Of a stretch of DNA of 64,000 nucleotides, positions 51,333-60,988 are shown in pieces. Below the pieces are notes generated by a model. The model was not told where the DNA came from, made no database searches, and worked only from the letters and a program-made list of their open reading frames with translations. Every line of letters begins with the position of its first letter. Positions within the stretch are counted from its first letter, which is position 1. The position numbers were made by a program, and so were the translations under genes. The stretch lies in assembly GCF_041428715.1 (NCBI RefSeq), contig NZ_CP155572.1. One strand, written 5' to 3'. This stretch comes from Sporomusa malonica (GTDB taxonomy: Bacteria; Bacillota; Negativicutes; Sporomusales; Sporomusaceae).

Positions 51333-52466
51333 ATGCATATTGATACATTACTTATTCATGGGGATGAAGGGGATCGTACTACTGGCTCGGCCAGCACACC
51401 TATATACCAGGCTTCAACCTTTAGACAGCATACTGTCGGTCAGGAAGGCGGCTATCAATATTCCCGGGGAAATAATCCTACCAGGCACGCCTTGGAAAAA
51501 CAAATGGCTCTCCTGGAAGGCGGCTGCCGCGGTTTTGCTTTTGGTTCAGGCATGGCGGCAACTACGGCAGTTTTTAATCTATTCAAAACCGGTGATCATA
51601 TCGTAGCCAGCCGGAATCTATACGGCGGTACTTCACGGGTACTTGACAAGATTTTTAGCCGGTTTGGGCTTGCCGTCACTTATGTTGACTTTGGCAGCAT
51701 CACGGATATTGCTGCCGCTATTACTCCGGCTACTAAAGCCTTGGTTATTGAAACACCTTCCAACCCTACCCTGATGGTAACCGATATCAAAGGTGTAGCA
51801 GCTTTGGCCCAGGAGCGCGGATTGCTGACTATTGCTGATAATACCTTTATGTCGCCTTATCTACAGCGGCCACTTGACCTTGGGGTAGATATCGTTGTGC
51901 ATAGCGCCACTAAGTTTATTGGGGGACACAGTGATGTGTTAGCTGGGGTCGTGGTAGTAAAAGATGGTAAATTGGCAGAAGAACTTCACTTTGTGCAAAA
52001 CTCTACCGGCGGTGTACTGGGGCCGTTTGACTCCTGGTTGCTGCTCCGTGGTTTAAAGACCTTAGGACTGCGCATGGATCGGCAGTCCCATAATGCTGGC
52101 GTGTTAGCCTCCTGGCTGCGTGACCGGCCTGAGGTTCAAAAAGTATATTATCTTGGTTTTGAGGACCACCCTGGCTATGAGCTGCACAAAAGCCAGGCCC
52201 GGGGTACAGGCAACGTCGTTTCCTTTGACGTTGGTGACGCCGACTTGGCTCGCAGTATTTTGAGCAAACTCGAATTGTGTATGTTAGCCGATAGTCTTGG
52301 CGGGGTTGAGTCCATGGTTAACCTGCCTGATATCATGTCACATGGCTCGGTGCCGGCAGAGCGGAAGCTGCGCATGGGTGTTACGCCCAGCCTCATTCGC
52401 CTGTCAGTAGGTATTGAAGACCCGGCTGATATTATCGCTGATTTAGAGCAGGCTATGAGCCGGTAA
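51333..52466 (+). CDS. Cys/Met-metabolism PLP enzyme (cystathionine/methionine gamma-lyase type)
   Basis: 377 aa. PLP-lysine segment HSATKFIGGHSDVLAGVVV, PLP-phosphate region AFGSGMAATTAVFNLF, ETPSNPTLMVTDI and ADNTFMSPYLQRPLDLG. The position holding Cys116 in methionine gamma-lyases is Gly here (NLYGGT), so cystathionine gamma-lyase/synthase or homocysteine lyase activity is at least as likely as methionine lyase. ATG 51333 with GGGAGGC upstream is preferred over ATG 51312. Its place in the liv operon suggests that the imported amino acid may include a sulfur amino acid. 2-oxobutyrate from it could enter isoleucine or Vor metabolism. Confidence 0.88.
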   Translation: MHIDTLLIHGDEGDRTTGSASTPIYQASTFRQHTVGQEGGYQYSRGNNPTRHALEKQMALLEGGCRGFAFGSGMAATTAVFNLFKTGDHIVASRNLYGGTSRVLDKIFSRFGLAVTYVDFGSITDIAAAITPATKALVIETPSNPTLMVTDIKGVAALAQERGLLTIADNTFMSPYLQRPLDLGVDIVVHSATKFIGGHSDVLAGVVVVKDGKLAEELHFVQNSTGGVLGPFDSWLLLRGLKTLGLRMDRQSHNAGVLASWLRDRPEVQKVYYLGFEDHPGYELHKSQARGTGNVVSFDVGDADLARSILSKLELCMLADSLGGVESMVNLPDIMSHGSVPAERKLRMGVTPSLIRLSVGIEDPADIIADLEQAMSR

Positions 52467-52474
52467 GTTGATCG

Positions 52475-52509
52475 AACTGCCAGTGGGAGATTTCCCCTGG
52501 CAGTTTTTC
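52475..52509 (+). terminator. Terminator after the liv operon
   Basis: AACTGCCAG pairs with CTGGCAGTT, with an inner GGGAGATTTCCC-like stem, followed by TTTTC. Confidence 0.9.
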
Positions 52510-52577
52510 TATGTATTTGAAATTTGCCAGATAACGGGTATAATAGTAGCTATATTATTTTTTAGCGAGGTTTCATA

Positions 52578-54764
52578 ATGAGCAAAACATTGGTACTAGC
52601 CGAAAAGCCTTCTGTTGGGCGTGACTTAGCCCGGGTACTCCAGTGCAATGTCAAAGGCAATGGCTATCTTGAAGGGCAAAAATACATCGTTACCTGGGCG
52701 CTGGGGCATTTGGTGACACTGGCCGACCCTGAAGCCTATGACGAAAAATATAAAGCATGGCGTCTGGAAGACCTGCCCATGCTGCCGCAAGAGCTTAAAC
52801 TTGTTGTAATTAAGCAAACAGGCAAACAGTTTGCCGCAGTTAAAGAGCAGCTTAGCCGCAAAGATGTCAGTGAGGTCGTTATTGCGACAGATGCCGGGCG
52901 TGAAGGCGAACTGGTTGCCCGCTGGATACTGGAAAAAGCGCATATCAACAAGCCTGTAAAACGTCTCTGGATTTCCTCAGTCACCGATAAAGCTATTCGA
53001 GACGGTTTTAGCAGCTTAAGACCTGGAAGGGAGTATGAAAACCTATACGCCTCGGCAGTGGCCCGTTCAGAATCTGACTGGCTTGTCGGCATTAATGCTA
53101 CCAGGGCGTTGACTACCAAGTATAATGCCCAACTCTCCTGTGGACGCGTGCAGACCCCGACGCTGGCCATCATTGCTGCTCGGGAAGATGAAATAAGAAA
53201 CTTTCAACCCCGGACCTACTATGGCATTACGGCAGCAGCCGATCGCCTGAAATTAACCTGGCAGGACAGCAAAACCAAAGAGAATAAGACCTTTGACAAA
53301 GCTGTCTGTGATAAAATAATCGCTACTGTAACTGGAAAAAAGGCTGAAGTGATTGACGTGCATAAGGTCAGCAAAAAAAGCTTCGCTCCTGCCCTATACG
53401 ATCTAACCGAGCTGCAGCGTGATGCCAATAAGATTTTTGGATTTTCGGCCAAAGAGACATTGTCAATCATGCAGAAGCTATATGAAACTCATAAAGCCCT
53501 GACGTATCCGCGCACTGATTCGCGGTTTATCTCTACCGATATCGTTGAGACACTCAAAGACAGGGTGAAGGCTTGCGATACCGGTTTCTATCCCAAGCAA
53601 ATTCTTAGAATACTAAAAGGCCCGATAAAGGCTAATAGCCATTTTGTTGATAATAGTAAGGTGTCTGATCACCATGCCATTATCCCTACCGAGCAGCCTG
53701 TTGTACTGAATTCGTTAACAGATAAAGAAAAGAAAATATACGATTTAGTCATTAAGCGGTTCTTGGCTGTCCTTTCTCCGCCTTTTGAATATGAAGAGAC
53801 CTCAGTCAAGGCACAAATAGGCAATGAACTCTTTGTTGCTAAAGGCAAGACCGTGATTGCCCTTGGTTGGAAAGAACTATATAATAACTATTCGGATGAC
53901 GAGGAAGCAGCTGATGGCATTGCTGAACAGACGCTTCCCATCCTAAATAAAGGCGACGTCTTACCGGTAATGGCTATTTCGATGACCAAAGGTGAGACTA
54001 AGCCGCCTGCTCCCCTTAATGAAGCAAGCTTATTATCAGCCATGGAGAACCCAGCAAAATATATGTCAGGCGAGAGCCAGGCGCTTAAACAAATTATCGG
54101 CCAAACAGGCGGTTTGGGTACAGTAGCCACCAGGGCTGATATTATCGAAAAGCTGTTTAGTAGTTTTGTTATTGAAAAAAAGGGTAAAGATATCTTTATC
54201 ACTTCCAAAGGCAAGCAACTGTTAGAACTAGCACCCTCTGATCTGAAGTCGCCGGCTTTAACCGCTGAATGGGAACAGAAGCTGAGTGCTATTGCCAAAG
54301 GACAGCTAAAAAAGCAGGCCTTTATCGCTGAAATCAAAGAGTATGCCAAAACAATTATTGCCGAAATAAAAAACAGTCAGGAACAATTTAAACACGACAA
54401 TATGACTCGCACCCGTTGCCCGGAATGTGGTAAATATTTGCTTGAGGTTAACGGCAAAAGAGGCAAGTCGCTTGTTTGTCAAGATCGCGAATGCGGCTAC
54501 CGGAAAAACGTTGCCCAGGTAACCAATGCCAGATGTCCCAACTGCCACAAGAAGCTAGAACTGCGCGGTGAGGGGGACGCACGAGCGTTTGCCTGCGGCT
54601 GTGGCTACAGGGAAAAGCTTGCTGTCTTTAACGAACGGAAAAAGAAAGAGGGTGACACCAAGATTTCCAAGAAAGATGTGTCACGCTATCTCAAAGAGCA
54701 GCAAGAGGATAAACCAATAAATAACGCGCTCGCTGAAGCGCTGGCCAAGCTTAAGCTGAAGTAA
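52578..54764 (+). CDS. topB: DNA topoisomerase III
   Basis: 728 aa type IA topoisomerase. TOPRIM domain with LVLAEKPSVGRDLARVLQ and DAGREGELVARWI. The active-site tyrosine is Tyr310 in TYPRTDSRF. RALTTKYNAQLSCGRVQTPT belongs to the core. The C-terminus has two zinc-ribbon-like modules (CPECGKYLLE ... CQDRECGY and CPNCHKKLEL ... CGCGY). It decatenates DNA during replication and recombination. Housekeeping gene, alone in its unit; GCGAGG precedes the ATG. Confidence 0.96.
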   Translation: MSKTLVLAEKPSVGRDLARVLQCNVKGNGYLEGQKYIVTWALGHLVTLADPEAYDEKYKAWRLEDLPMLPQELKLVVIKQTGKQFAAVKEQLSRKDVSEVVIATDAGREGELVARWILEKAHINKPVKRLWISSVTDKAIRDGFSSLRPGREYENLYASAVARSESDWLVGINATRALTTKYNAQLSCGRVQTPTLAIIAAREDEIRNFQPRTYYGITAAADRLKLTWQDSKTKENKTFDKAVCDKIIATVTGKKAEVIDVHKVSKKSFAPALYDLTELQRDANKIFGFSAKETLSIMQKLYETHKALTYPRTDSRFISTDIVETLKDRVKACDTGFYPKQILRILKGPIKANSHFVDNSKVSDHHAIIPTEQPVVLNSLTDKEKKIYDLVIKRFLAVLSPPFEYEETSVKAQIGNELFVAKGKTVIALGWKELYNNYSDDEEAADGIAEQTLPILNKGDVLPVMAISMTKGETKPPAPLNEASLLSAMENPAKYMSGESQALKQIIGQTGGLGTVATRADIIEKLFSSFVIEKKGKDIFITSKGKQLLELAPSDLKSPALTAEWEQKLSAIAKGQLKKQAFIAEIKEYAKTIIAEIKNSQEQFKHDNMTRTRCPECGKYLLEVNGKRGKSLVCQDRECGYRKNVAQVTNARCPNCHKKLELRGEGDARAFACGCGYREKLAVFNERKKKEGDTKISKKDVSRYLKEQQEDKPINNALAEALAKLKLK

Positions 54765-54803
54765 ACCGTATAAATCCCTAACAGGCCAAAGGCAGGTGGT
54801 TTC

Positions 54804-55841
54804 GTGAGTAAAGAGATACTAATTATCAGGCTGAGTTCTATTGGTGATGTCATTCACTGTACACCTGTAGCTGGGGCCCTTAAGGCCGCTTGGCCGGATT
54901 GTAGAATTACCTGGCTTGTCGGAGAGGTTTGTGCTGACCTCATAAAATATAATCCCTCTGTTGATGAGACTATGATCTGGCCGCGCGAACGCTTTGACAA
55001 ACATTTGCGAGCCTATGAATTTAAGCAAGCCTTAGCCTTGTGGCGCAGTTTACAAAATGATTTAGCAGCAAGAGAGTTTTATGCGGCACTAGATATTCAT
55101 GGACTCTTCCTTACTGGGATGATTACTCGCCAAGTAAGAACCGGGCAGCGTATCGGCATGAGTGAGGCCAGGGAGTTAAATCCGCTGTTTATGAGCCAGA
55201 CGGCCAAACCACTTGGGCCGCATATTACTCAGCGGTATCTTAGTGTATTAAAGCCTCTTGGCATTACGCCGGCTGATCAGCACATGACGCTTGTCATCCC
55301 GGCAGAGGCTGAACAGTTTGCTGAGAACTATATCAAGGCACAAGGCATTATTACCCCGCCAGATAAAATAGCAGTTTTAGTTCCAGGAACAACGTGGCCG
55401 GCCAAGAATTGGCCGCCTGAGCTTTTTGCCAGAACGGCAGAGCTGTTAGCCAAAGACTTTAAGATCATTCTGTGCGGTGGAAAGGCTGAATTGCCGATGG
55501 GGTGCGAGATAGAGGCAAAGGCAGGCGTATCAGTGAACAATGCTATAGGGCAAACCAGTCTTTTGGAGATGGCTGGTATTCTTAGCAAGGCCGCGGTTGT
55601 AGTTGCAGGGGACACAGGGCCGCTCTATATGGCCGCTGCCTTGGCAACCCCAACAGTTACCCTATTTGGTCCGACTAATCCTGAGACCTATGCGCCTCCG
55701 GGAAAACAGCATGCTATAGTGGTTACTAAACGTGATTGCGGGTTTTGTCATAAGACCAAATGCCGGTATGGGACAAACGAGTGCATGAATAGTATTAAGC
55801 CAGAGGCAGTTGTTGAGCAGGTTTATAATTTAGTGAGATGA
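54804..55841 (+). CDS. Glycosyltransferase family 9 (ADP-heptose:LPS heptosyltransferase type)
   Basis: 345 aa. ILIIRLSSIGDVIHCTPVAG at the N-terminus, VLVPGTTWPAKNWPPELFA in the middle and VAGDTGPLYMAAALATPTVT with LFGPTNPETYAPPG are GT9 wording. It adds heptose to the lipopolysaccharide core at the cytoplasmic face of the inner membrane. It supports a diderm organism. A cysteine cluster near the end (CGFCHKTKCRYGTNEC) is often seen in Firmicute-diderm members. GTG 54804 has AGGTGG upstream. Confidence 0.92.
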   Translation: MSKEILIIRLSSIGDVIHCTPVAGALKAAWPDCRITWLVGEVCADLIKYNPSVDETMIWPRERFDKHLRAYEFKQALALWRSLQNDLAAREFYAALDIHGLFLTGMITRQVRTGQRIGMSEARELNPLFMSQTAKPLGPHITQRYLSVLKPLGITPADQHMTLVIPAEAEQFAENYIKAQGIITPPDKIAVLVPGTTWPAKNWPPELFARTAELLAKDFKIILCGGKAELPMGCEIEAKAGVSVNNAIGQTSLLEMAGILSKAAVVVAGDTGPLYMAAALATPTVTLFGPTNPETYAPPGKQHAIVVTKRDCGFCHKTKCRYGTNECMNSIKPEAVVEQVYNLVR

Positions 55842-55851
55842 ATATTTGGCC

Positions 55852-55891
55852 AATGCTCTCAATAACTGAATGGTTACAGAGCATTTTTTTT
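55852..55891 (+). terminator. Terminator after the heptosyltransferase gene
   Basis: AATGCTCT pairs with AGAGCATT across an 18-nt loop, followed by TTTTTT. Confidence 0.82.
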
Positions 55892-55992
55892 GGATTTTTG
55901 TGGTAGACAAATAAAGCTGCTATGCAATATAATTAAATGAGCATTTAAAATGCGGATTTAATTATGGCTATTTAGATTACAGGGGGGATAGA

Positions 55993-56601
55993 TTGAAAGT
56001 AAAAGTAGCCACAGAAAAACCTACGGTAAATAAAATTATCGAAGCGTCGATTCCTTTATTTGCCACTAAGGGGATTGACGCTGTTTCGGTAAAAGAACTG
56101 GCTGAAGCGGCTGGCGTAAACGTTGCTCTAATCTCTTATTATTTTGGCGGCAAAGAAAACCTATATGCTTTTGTATTGGAAAGCCAATTGGCCGTTCTAG
56201 GGGATGCCATTGAGATCATTCGCAGGGAAGAGATTTCGCCGGTAATGAAGATTAGGCGGCTTGCCGATACCATGGTTATCGTACATAAAGCCAATCCTTA
56301 TATTGATCGGCTACTTTATAGCGAAGTCATAAAGCCAACAAAATGCTTTGATACTGTTGTGAAAAAAGCAGCCTCCGGTCTGCAGCAATTTTTACGAGAT
56401 TGTATTAGAGAGGCAATAGCCGCGGGGCAATTCCGGTCAGATATTGACCCGGATTTTGCGGCCATTTCGCTAATCCGGATATTAAATCTATCGTTTATCT
56501 CCAAACATCTTTGTCAGGGGATGTTACCTGACAGAGAGGATTTGGCGGAATTTTATGTAGCTCAATCACTGGAAATTTATTTAAAAGGAGTAATCAAATG
56601 A
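55993..56601 (+). CDS. TetR-family regulator of the efflux operon
   Basis: 202 aa. N-terminal helix-turn-helix: IIEASIPLFATKGIDAVSVK, ELAEAAGVNVALISYYFGGK. The C-terminal helical domain should bind an inducer. The TTG at 55993 follows AGGGGGG. Its stop overlaps the ATG of the next gene (membrane fusion protein), so it is the first gene of the efflux operon and probably represses it until an inducer binds. Confidence 0.93.
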   Translation: MKVKVATEKPTVNKIIEASIPLFATKGIDAVSVKELAEAAGVNVALISYYFGGKENLYAFVLESQLAVLGDAIEIIRREEISPVMKIRRLADTMVIVHKANPYIDRLLYSEVIKPTKCFDTVVKKAASGLQQFLRDCIREAIAAGQFRSDIDPDFAAISLIRILNLSFISKHLCQGMLPDREDLAEFYVAQSLEIYLKGVIK

Positions 56602-57737
56602 GGAGAATAAGTTACTTTGTTATAATTGCTGCAGCTCTGGCAGTATTGGCAGCTGGCTGTGGCAATAAGCCAGCTATGCAGCAGGGGCCGCAAACGGTAG
56701 AAGTTAAAGCAATGCAAGTTATCCAGAAAGATACCCCGGTTACTCATGAATTTGTCGGGCAAGTCCAGGCAAAAAATGAGGTTCAGATCAGAGCACGAGT
56801 AGCCGGTAATATTGTTGCCAAAATGGTCGCAGGCGGTGCTACGGTTACGGAGGGGCAGCCCTTATTTCAGATTGACCGGCGCCAGTATGAGTCGGTGCTC
56901 TTGACAGCAAAGGCGCAGCTCGCACAATCAGAGGCTGTCCTAAGCAATTCGCGCCTAGACAGCAACAGGTATAGAACACTTGCAAGTCAACAGGCTATCG
57001 CCCAGCAGAATCTAGATACCCAATTGGCCGTTGAACAGCAAAATGCTGCTGCTGTGGATGTCAATCGCGCCAGAGTGAAGCAAGCCGAGGATGACCTTGC
57101 AGATACGCTCATAGTAGCGCCGTTTAGTGGTCGGATTGATGTCAATGAGTTGAGCGTTGGTGGTTTTGTTCAGTCTGGATCAACAGTACTAGCTACAATC
57201 TCTTCGGTTGATCCCGTATTTGTTCAATTTAACATGAGTGAAACCGAATACCTAAAATTCAGCAAGCTGGGGGCCACCCCTGCCGATTGGGGAAAGAACC
57301 TTAAGCTCACCCTAAGCGATGGCTCTGAGTACCCGCTGTCAGGTGAGGTAGAGCAAGTTGATAGAGGATTGGCGCAAAATACAGGTACGCTTACATTGAA
57401 GGCGACTTTTAATAACCCGAATAAGCTTCTTGTTCCTGGTATGTTTGCCCGGATAGTTGCCCAAGGTGAGATGCGTAAGGGGGCACTCTTAATTCCTCAG
57501 AGGGCTGTGCAGCAGCTCTTGGATAAGACCTTTGTTACTGTAGTGGCAGAAGGCGATAAAGCTGAAACACGGCCAGTTAAACTAGGAGTCAGAATTGGCA
57601 GCCTGTGGATGGTAGAAGAAGGGCTCAACGCCAATGACCGTATTGTCGTTGAGGGCTCACTTAAACTTCAGCCAGGAACGTCCTTAAAAGTAGTAATGAT
57701 CGGACTTAATGATTTACAAACGCAAGCTAAGCAATAG
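56598..57737 (+). CDS. RND efflux periplasmic adaptor (membrane fusion protein)
   Basis: 379 aa. Lipoprotein signal ending AAGCGN, lipoyl/hairpin part (VAGNIVAKMVAGGATVTEGQ, LFQIDRRQYESVLL), alpha-helical hairpin, then beta-barrel PFSGRIDVNELSVGGFVQSG and C-terminal membrane-proximal domain. It links the inner-membrane RND pump to an outer-membrane channel. It overlaps the TetR gene by 4 bp and precedes the pump by 11 bp. No TolC-like gene is in the window. Confidence 0.95.
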   Translation: MRRISYFVIIAAALAVLAAGCGNKPAMQQGPQTVEVKAMQVIQKDTPVTHEFVGQVQAKNEVQIRARVAGNIVAKMVAGGATVTEGQPLFQIDRRQYESVLLTAKAQLAQSEAVLSNSRLDSNRYRTLASQQAIAQQNLDTQLAVEQQNAAAVDVNRARVKQAEDDLADTLIVAPFSGRIDVNELSVGGFVQSGSTVLATISSVDPVFVQFNMSETEYLKFSKLGATPADWGKNLKLTLSDGSEYPLSGEVEQVDRGLAQNTGTLTLKATFNNPNKLLVPGMFARIVAQGEMRKGALLIPQRAVQQLLDKTFVTVVAEGDKAETRPVKLGVRIGSLWMVEEGLNANDRIVVEGSLKLQPGTSLKVVMIGLNDLQTQAKQ

Positions 57738-57748
57738 GAGGTGTTCCG

Positions 57749-60700
57749 GTGGCTAAGTTTTTTATTGATAGGCCTATTTTTGCGATCGTACTATCGATCC
57801 TAATTACAGTGGGCGGCTTAATCTCGGCCTTTAACCTGCCGATTGCTCAATATCCGCAAATTACACCGCCACAAATTAGTGTAAGCACTAATTACCGCGG
57901 GGCCAATGCCGATGTTGTTGAGCAGTCTATCGCCCAAGTTATTGAACAGCAGATCAACGGTGTGGAAAACATGGTATCCATGCAGTCGACTAGCTCAGAT
58001 TCGGGTGCATATTCATTAAATATTCAGTTTGAGTTAGGTAAAGATGCTGACCTGGCATCTGTGCAATCTCAAAATAGGGTGGCTCAGGCTAACCCGTCAT
58101 TACCCCAGGAAGTACAAGAGTCAGGAGTGACGACCCTTAAGTCAGCCCAGGATATGGCTCTGATTTTTGCATTATGGTCGCCTAAGGGAACCTATGACAA
58201 CGCTTTTCTAAAAAATTATGGCAGTATCTATCTTGTCGAAGAATTAAAGCGCGTCAAGGGCATAGGTAGCATTCGGGAATTTGGTTCCGATTACGGTATG
58301 CGAATTTGGTTGCAACCTGATAAAATGGCGCAGCTAGGGATTACGACCACTGATATTTCTAGCGCTATTAGTAAGCAAAACATTCAGGCTCCAGCCGGAA
58401 CAATCGGCCAGCAACCCTCAACAAGTGAACAGGAATTTCAGTATTCTGCCAGAGTAAAAGGTCGTTTGGTAGAGCCGGAAGAATTTGAAAAAATCATTAT
58501 TCGCGCTCATTCTGATGGTTCGTTTGTCCGCCTAAAAGATGTGGCCAAGGTTGAACTTGGCAGTAGGGATTACTCATTTAGCACAGATATGAATGGTCAT
58601 CAGGCAGTAGGTTTTGCCATTCAGCTAAGTAGTGACGCCAATGCTTTGGAGACAATTACAGCAGCCCAAAAAGTAATTGAAGACGCATCTAAACGCTTTC
58701 CACCTGATTTAGAGTATCGAACCATTGTTGATAATACACGTTTTGTGCGAGAGTCAATGAGCGAGGTGGCTAAAACCTTTGCGGAGGCCTTGGCTCTGGT
58801 TACCTTGGTTGTATTTATATTCTTGCAGAGCTGGCGTGCGACCCTTATCCCTATGCTGGCTATTCCGGTATCGCTTATCGGGACATTTGGTGCATTTTTA
58901 ATTTTGGGGTTCTCGATCAATACCCTAACACTCTTTGCCATGGTATTGGCCATTGGTCTGGTCGTTGACGATGCTATCGTTGTTATTGAGGCAGTAGAGC
59001 ACCATATGCGATATGGGCGTCTCAGCCCACTGGACGCTACCAAAAAAGCTATGAGCGAGGTATCAGGCCCAGTTATTGCCATTGCCTTTGTTTTGGCTTC
59101 CGTGTTCCTGCCTGTAGCCTTTTTCGGCGGAACAATGGGGGTTCTGTATAAGCAATTTGCTTTGACTGTCGCTGTGTCGGTTGGCCTTTCAGCCATTGTG
59201 GCTCTGTCACTCACTCCGGCGCTCTGCCGTTTACTGCTTAAGCCTTATGATCCTGATGCTCATGGCGGCTGGCTTGGCAGATTCTTTGATAAGTTCAATA
59301 TCTGGTTTGAAAAAACCGTGGAAGGATATGGCGGCAGGGTTGGTAAACTCATTAGGAAAGCCCCTTTAGCTGTGGCGCTTTTAGCTGTTGTCATTATTCT
59401 GGCCGGTGCTCTGTACCGGGTTGTACCATCGTCCTTTGTGCCTGCTGAAGATCAGGGCTACTATATCACTGCAATTAATCTGCCTGAAGCAGCCAGCATG
59501 AATCGTACCCGTGCTGTGGCCAATAAATTGGCAGACGAGATTCGAAGCCAGCCGGGTGTAGCAAATACCTTTGTCGTAACTGGCTTTGACCTCCTGGGCG
59601 GAGGCGGCAACAAACCTAACGCGGCAGTCGTATTTACTGGGTTAACGCCGTGGTCAGAACGGGAAACCCCTGCGCTGCAGGTAGGTGCTCAAATCATGAA
59701 TGTTATGAGAAACAGTAGTCATCTACCTGAGGCAACAGTAATTTCGCTTAATCCTCCTTCTTTGCCTGGACTTGGTATGGTCGGCGGCTTTACCATGATG
59801 CTGCAAGATAAGGGTGGTAAGTCAATTGAAGAGATGGATGGCGTAGCTAAGCAATTTATCGGCGCTGCTCGTAAGCGTCCTGAGATTGGCATGATTTATA
59901 CTACCTTCCGGAGCGACACCCCAGGGTACCGCTTTGATGTGGATCGGGAGAAAGCTGAGAAACTAGGGATTCCTGTAAATGATGTGTTCAATGCATTGCA
60001 GACTTTTCTCGGTGGAATGCAGGTTAATGACTTTAATCAATTCGGTCGTACCTATAAAGTCGTTATGCAGGCAGAACCGCAGTTTCGTAATGATGTTGAT
60101 GCGACCCGTTTCTTTTTCTTGCGTAGTTCAAGCGGAACTATGGTGCCGCTCAATACTCTGGTCAAGCCTGAACCGGTTAATGGGCCACCAACAATAAAAC
60201 GGTTTAACGGAGCACGGGCTATTCAAATAAATGGCAGTCCAGCCCCTGGCTATAGCTCAGGTCAGGCGTTGACTGCTTTAGAAGAGGTGGCTGCCCAAAC
60301 ACTTCCTACTGGTTTTGGCTACGAATGGATTGATCAGAGCCGGGAAGAAAAAGTATCAGGCGGCAAAGCGCCTATGGTGTTTGGTCTTGCCTTGCTGTTT
60401 GTATTTTTGTGTTTGGCTGCGTTATATGAAAGCTGGAGTGTTCCATTCGCCGTACTACTCTGCGTGCCTACCGGTGTGTTTGGTGCTTTTCTGTTCCAAT
60501 ATGCCCGCAATCTAGAAAATAGTGTGTATATGCAAATCGGTTTGGTTATGCTCATTGGTCTGGCAGCCAAGAATGCCATTCTGATCGTAGAATTTGCCAA
60601 GGTCAGGGTAGAGCGAGGTATGGACCCAGTTCATGCAGCCGTTGAGGCTGCCAAGCTGCGGCTCAGAGCCATTATCATGACCTCGCTGGCCTTTATTATC

Positions 60701-60916
60701 GGTTGCGTGCCGCTCGTCGTTGCCACTGGTGCTGGTGCTGGTGCCCGTAATGCCATGGGGACAGCGGTAGTCGGTGGTATGGTCATGGCGACAACAATGG
60801 GGATATTCATGATTCCTGTCCTTTATGTTGTTGTCGTGAAGCTTACTCAGAAGCTACGTAGACTTCGACAAGGAACAAAAAAACAGGAGCCTAGCAAAAT
60901 ATCAGATATAGCCTAA
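57749..60916 (+). CDS. RND multidrug efflux transporter (HAE1/AcrB type)
   Basis: 1055 aa, twelve membrane segments and two large periplasmic loops. FFIDRPIFAIVLSILITVGG at the N-terminus; PIAQYPQITPPQISVSTNYR; GLVVDDAIVVIEAVEHHM with the proton-relay Asp pair in TM4; FVPAEDQGYYITAINLPEAA; and GLAAKNAILIVEFAKVRVER with the TM10 lysine. It exports drugs, detergents or dyes using proton-motive force. The GTG at 57749 has AGGAGG upstream. It is last in the TetR-adaptor-pump operon. Confidence 0.97.
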   Translation: MAKFFIDRPIFAIVLSILITVGGLISAFNLPIAQYPQITPPQISVSTNYRGANADVVEQSIAQVIEQQINGVENMVSMQSTSSDSGAYSLNIQFELGKDADLASVQSQNRVAQANPSLPQEVQESGVTTLKSAQDMALIFALWSPKGTYDNAFLKNYGSIYLVEELKRVKGIGSIREFGSDYGMRIWLQPDKMAQLGITTTDISSAISKQNIQAPAGTIGQQPSTSEQEFQYSARVKGRLVEPEEFEKIIIRAHSDGSFVRLKDVAKVELGSRDYSFSTDMNGHQAVGFAIQLSSDANALETITAAQKVIEDASKRFPPDLEYRTIVDNTRFVRESMSEVAKTFAEALALVTLVVFIFLQSWRATLIPMLAIPVSLIGTFGAFLILGFSINTLTLFAMVLAIGLVVDDAIVVIEAVEHHMRYGRLSPLDATKKAMSEVSGPVIAIAFVLASVFLPVAFFGGTMGVLYKQFALTVAVSVGLSAIVALSLTPALCRLLLKPYDPDAHGGWLGRFFDKFNIWFEKTVEGYGGRVGKLIRKAPLAVALLAVVIILAGALYRVVPSSFVPAEDQGYYITAINLPEAASMNRTRAVANKLADEIRSQPGVANTFVVTGFDLLGGGGNKPNAAVVFTGLTPWSERETPALQVGAQIMNVMRNSSHLPEATVISLNPPSLPGLGMVGGFTMMLQDKGGKSIEEMDGVAKQFIGAARKRPEIGMIYTTFRSDTPGYRFDVDREKAEKLGIPVNDVFNALQTFLGGMQVNDFNQFGRTYKVVMQAEPQFRNDVDATRFFFLRSSSGTMVPLNTLVKPEPVNGPPTIKRFNGARAIQINGSPAPGYSSGQALTALEEVAAQTLPTGFGYEWIDQSREEKVSGGKAPMVFGLALLFVFLCLAALYESWSVPFAVLLCVPTGVFGAFLFQYARNLENSVYMQIGLVMLIGLAAKNAILIVEFAKVRVERGMDPVHAAVEAAKLRLRAIIMTSLAFIIGCVPLVVATGAGAGARNAMGTAVVGGMVMATTMGIFMIPVLYVVVVKLTQKLRRLRQGTKKQEPSKISDIA

Positions 60917-60925
60917 GAAAAGACG

Positions 60926-60959
60926 AAGGCGGTGCTGCTCATTAAAGCAGCGCCGCCTT
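60926..60959. terminator. Bidirectional terminator between the RND pump and histidine kinase genes
   Basis: AAGGCGGTGCTGCT (60926-60939) pairs with AGCAGCGCCGCCTT (60946-60959), one wobble, around CATTAA, between convergent genes. Confidence 0.9.
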
Positions 60960-60988
60960 TAATATCTTTAGGGTTATATAGCATACAG

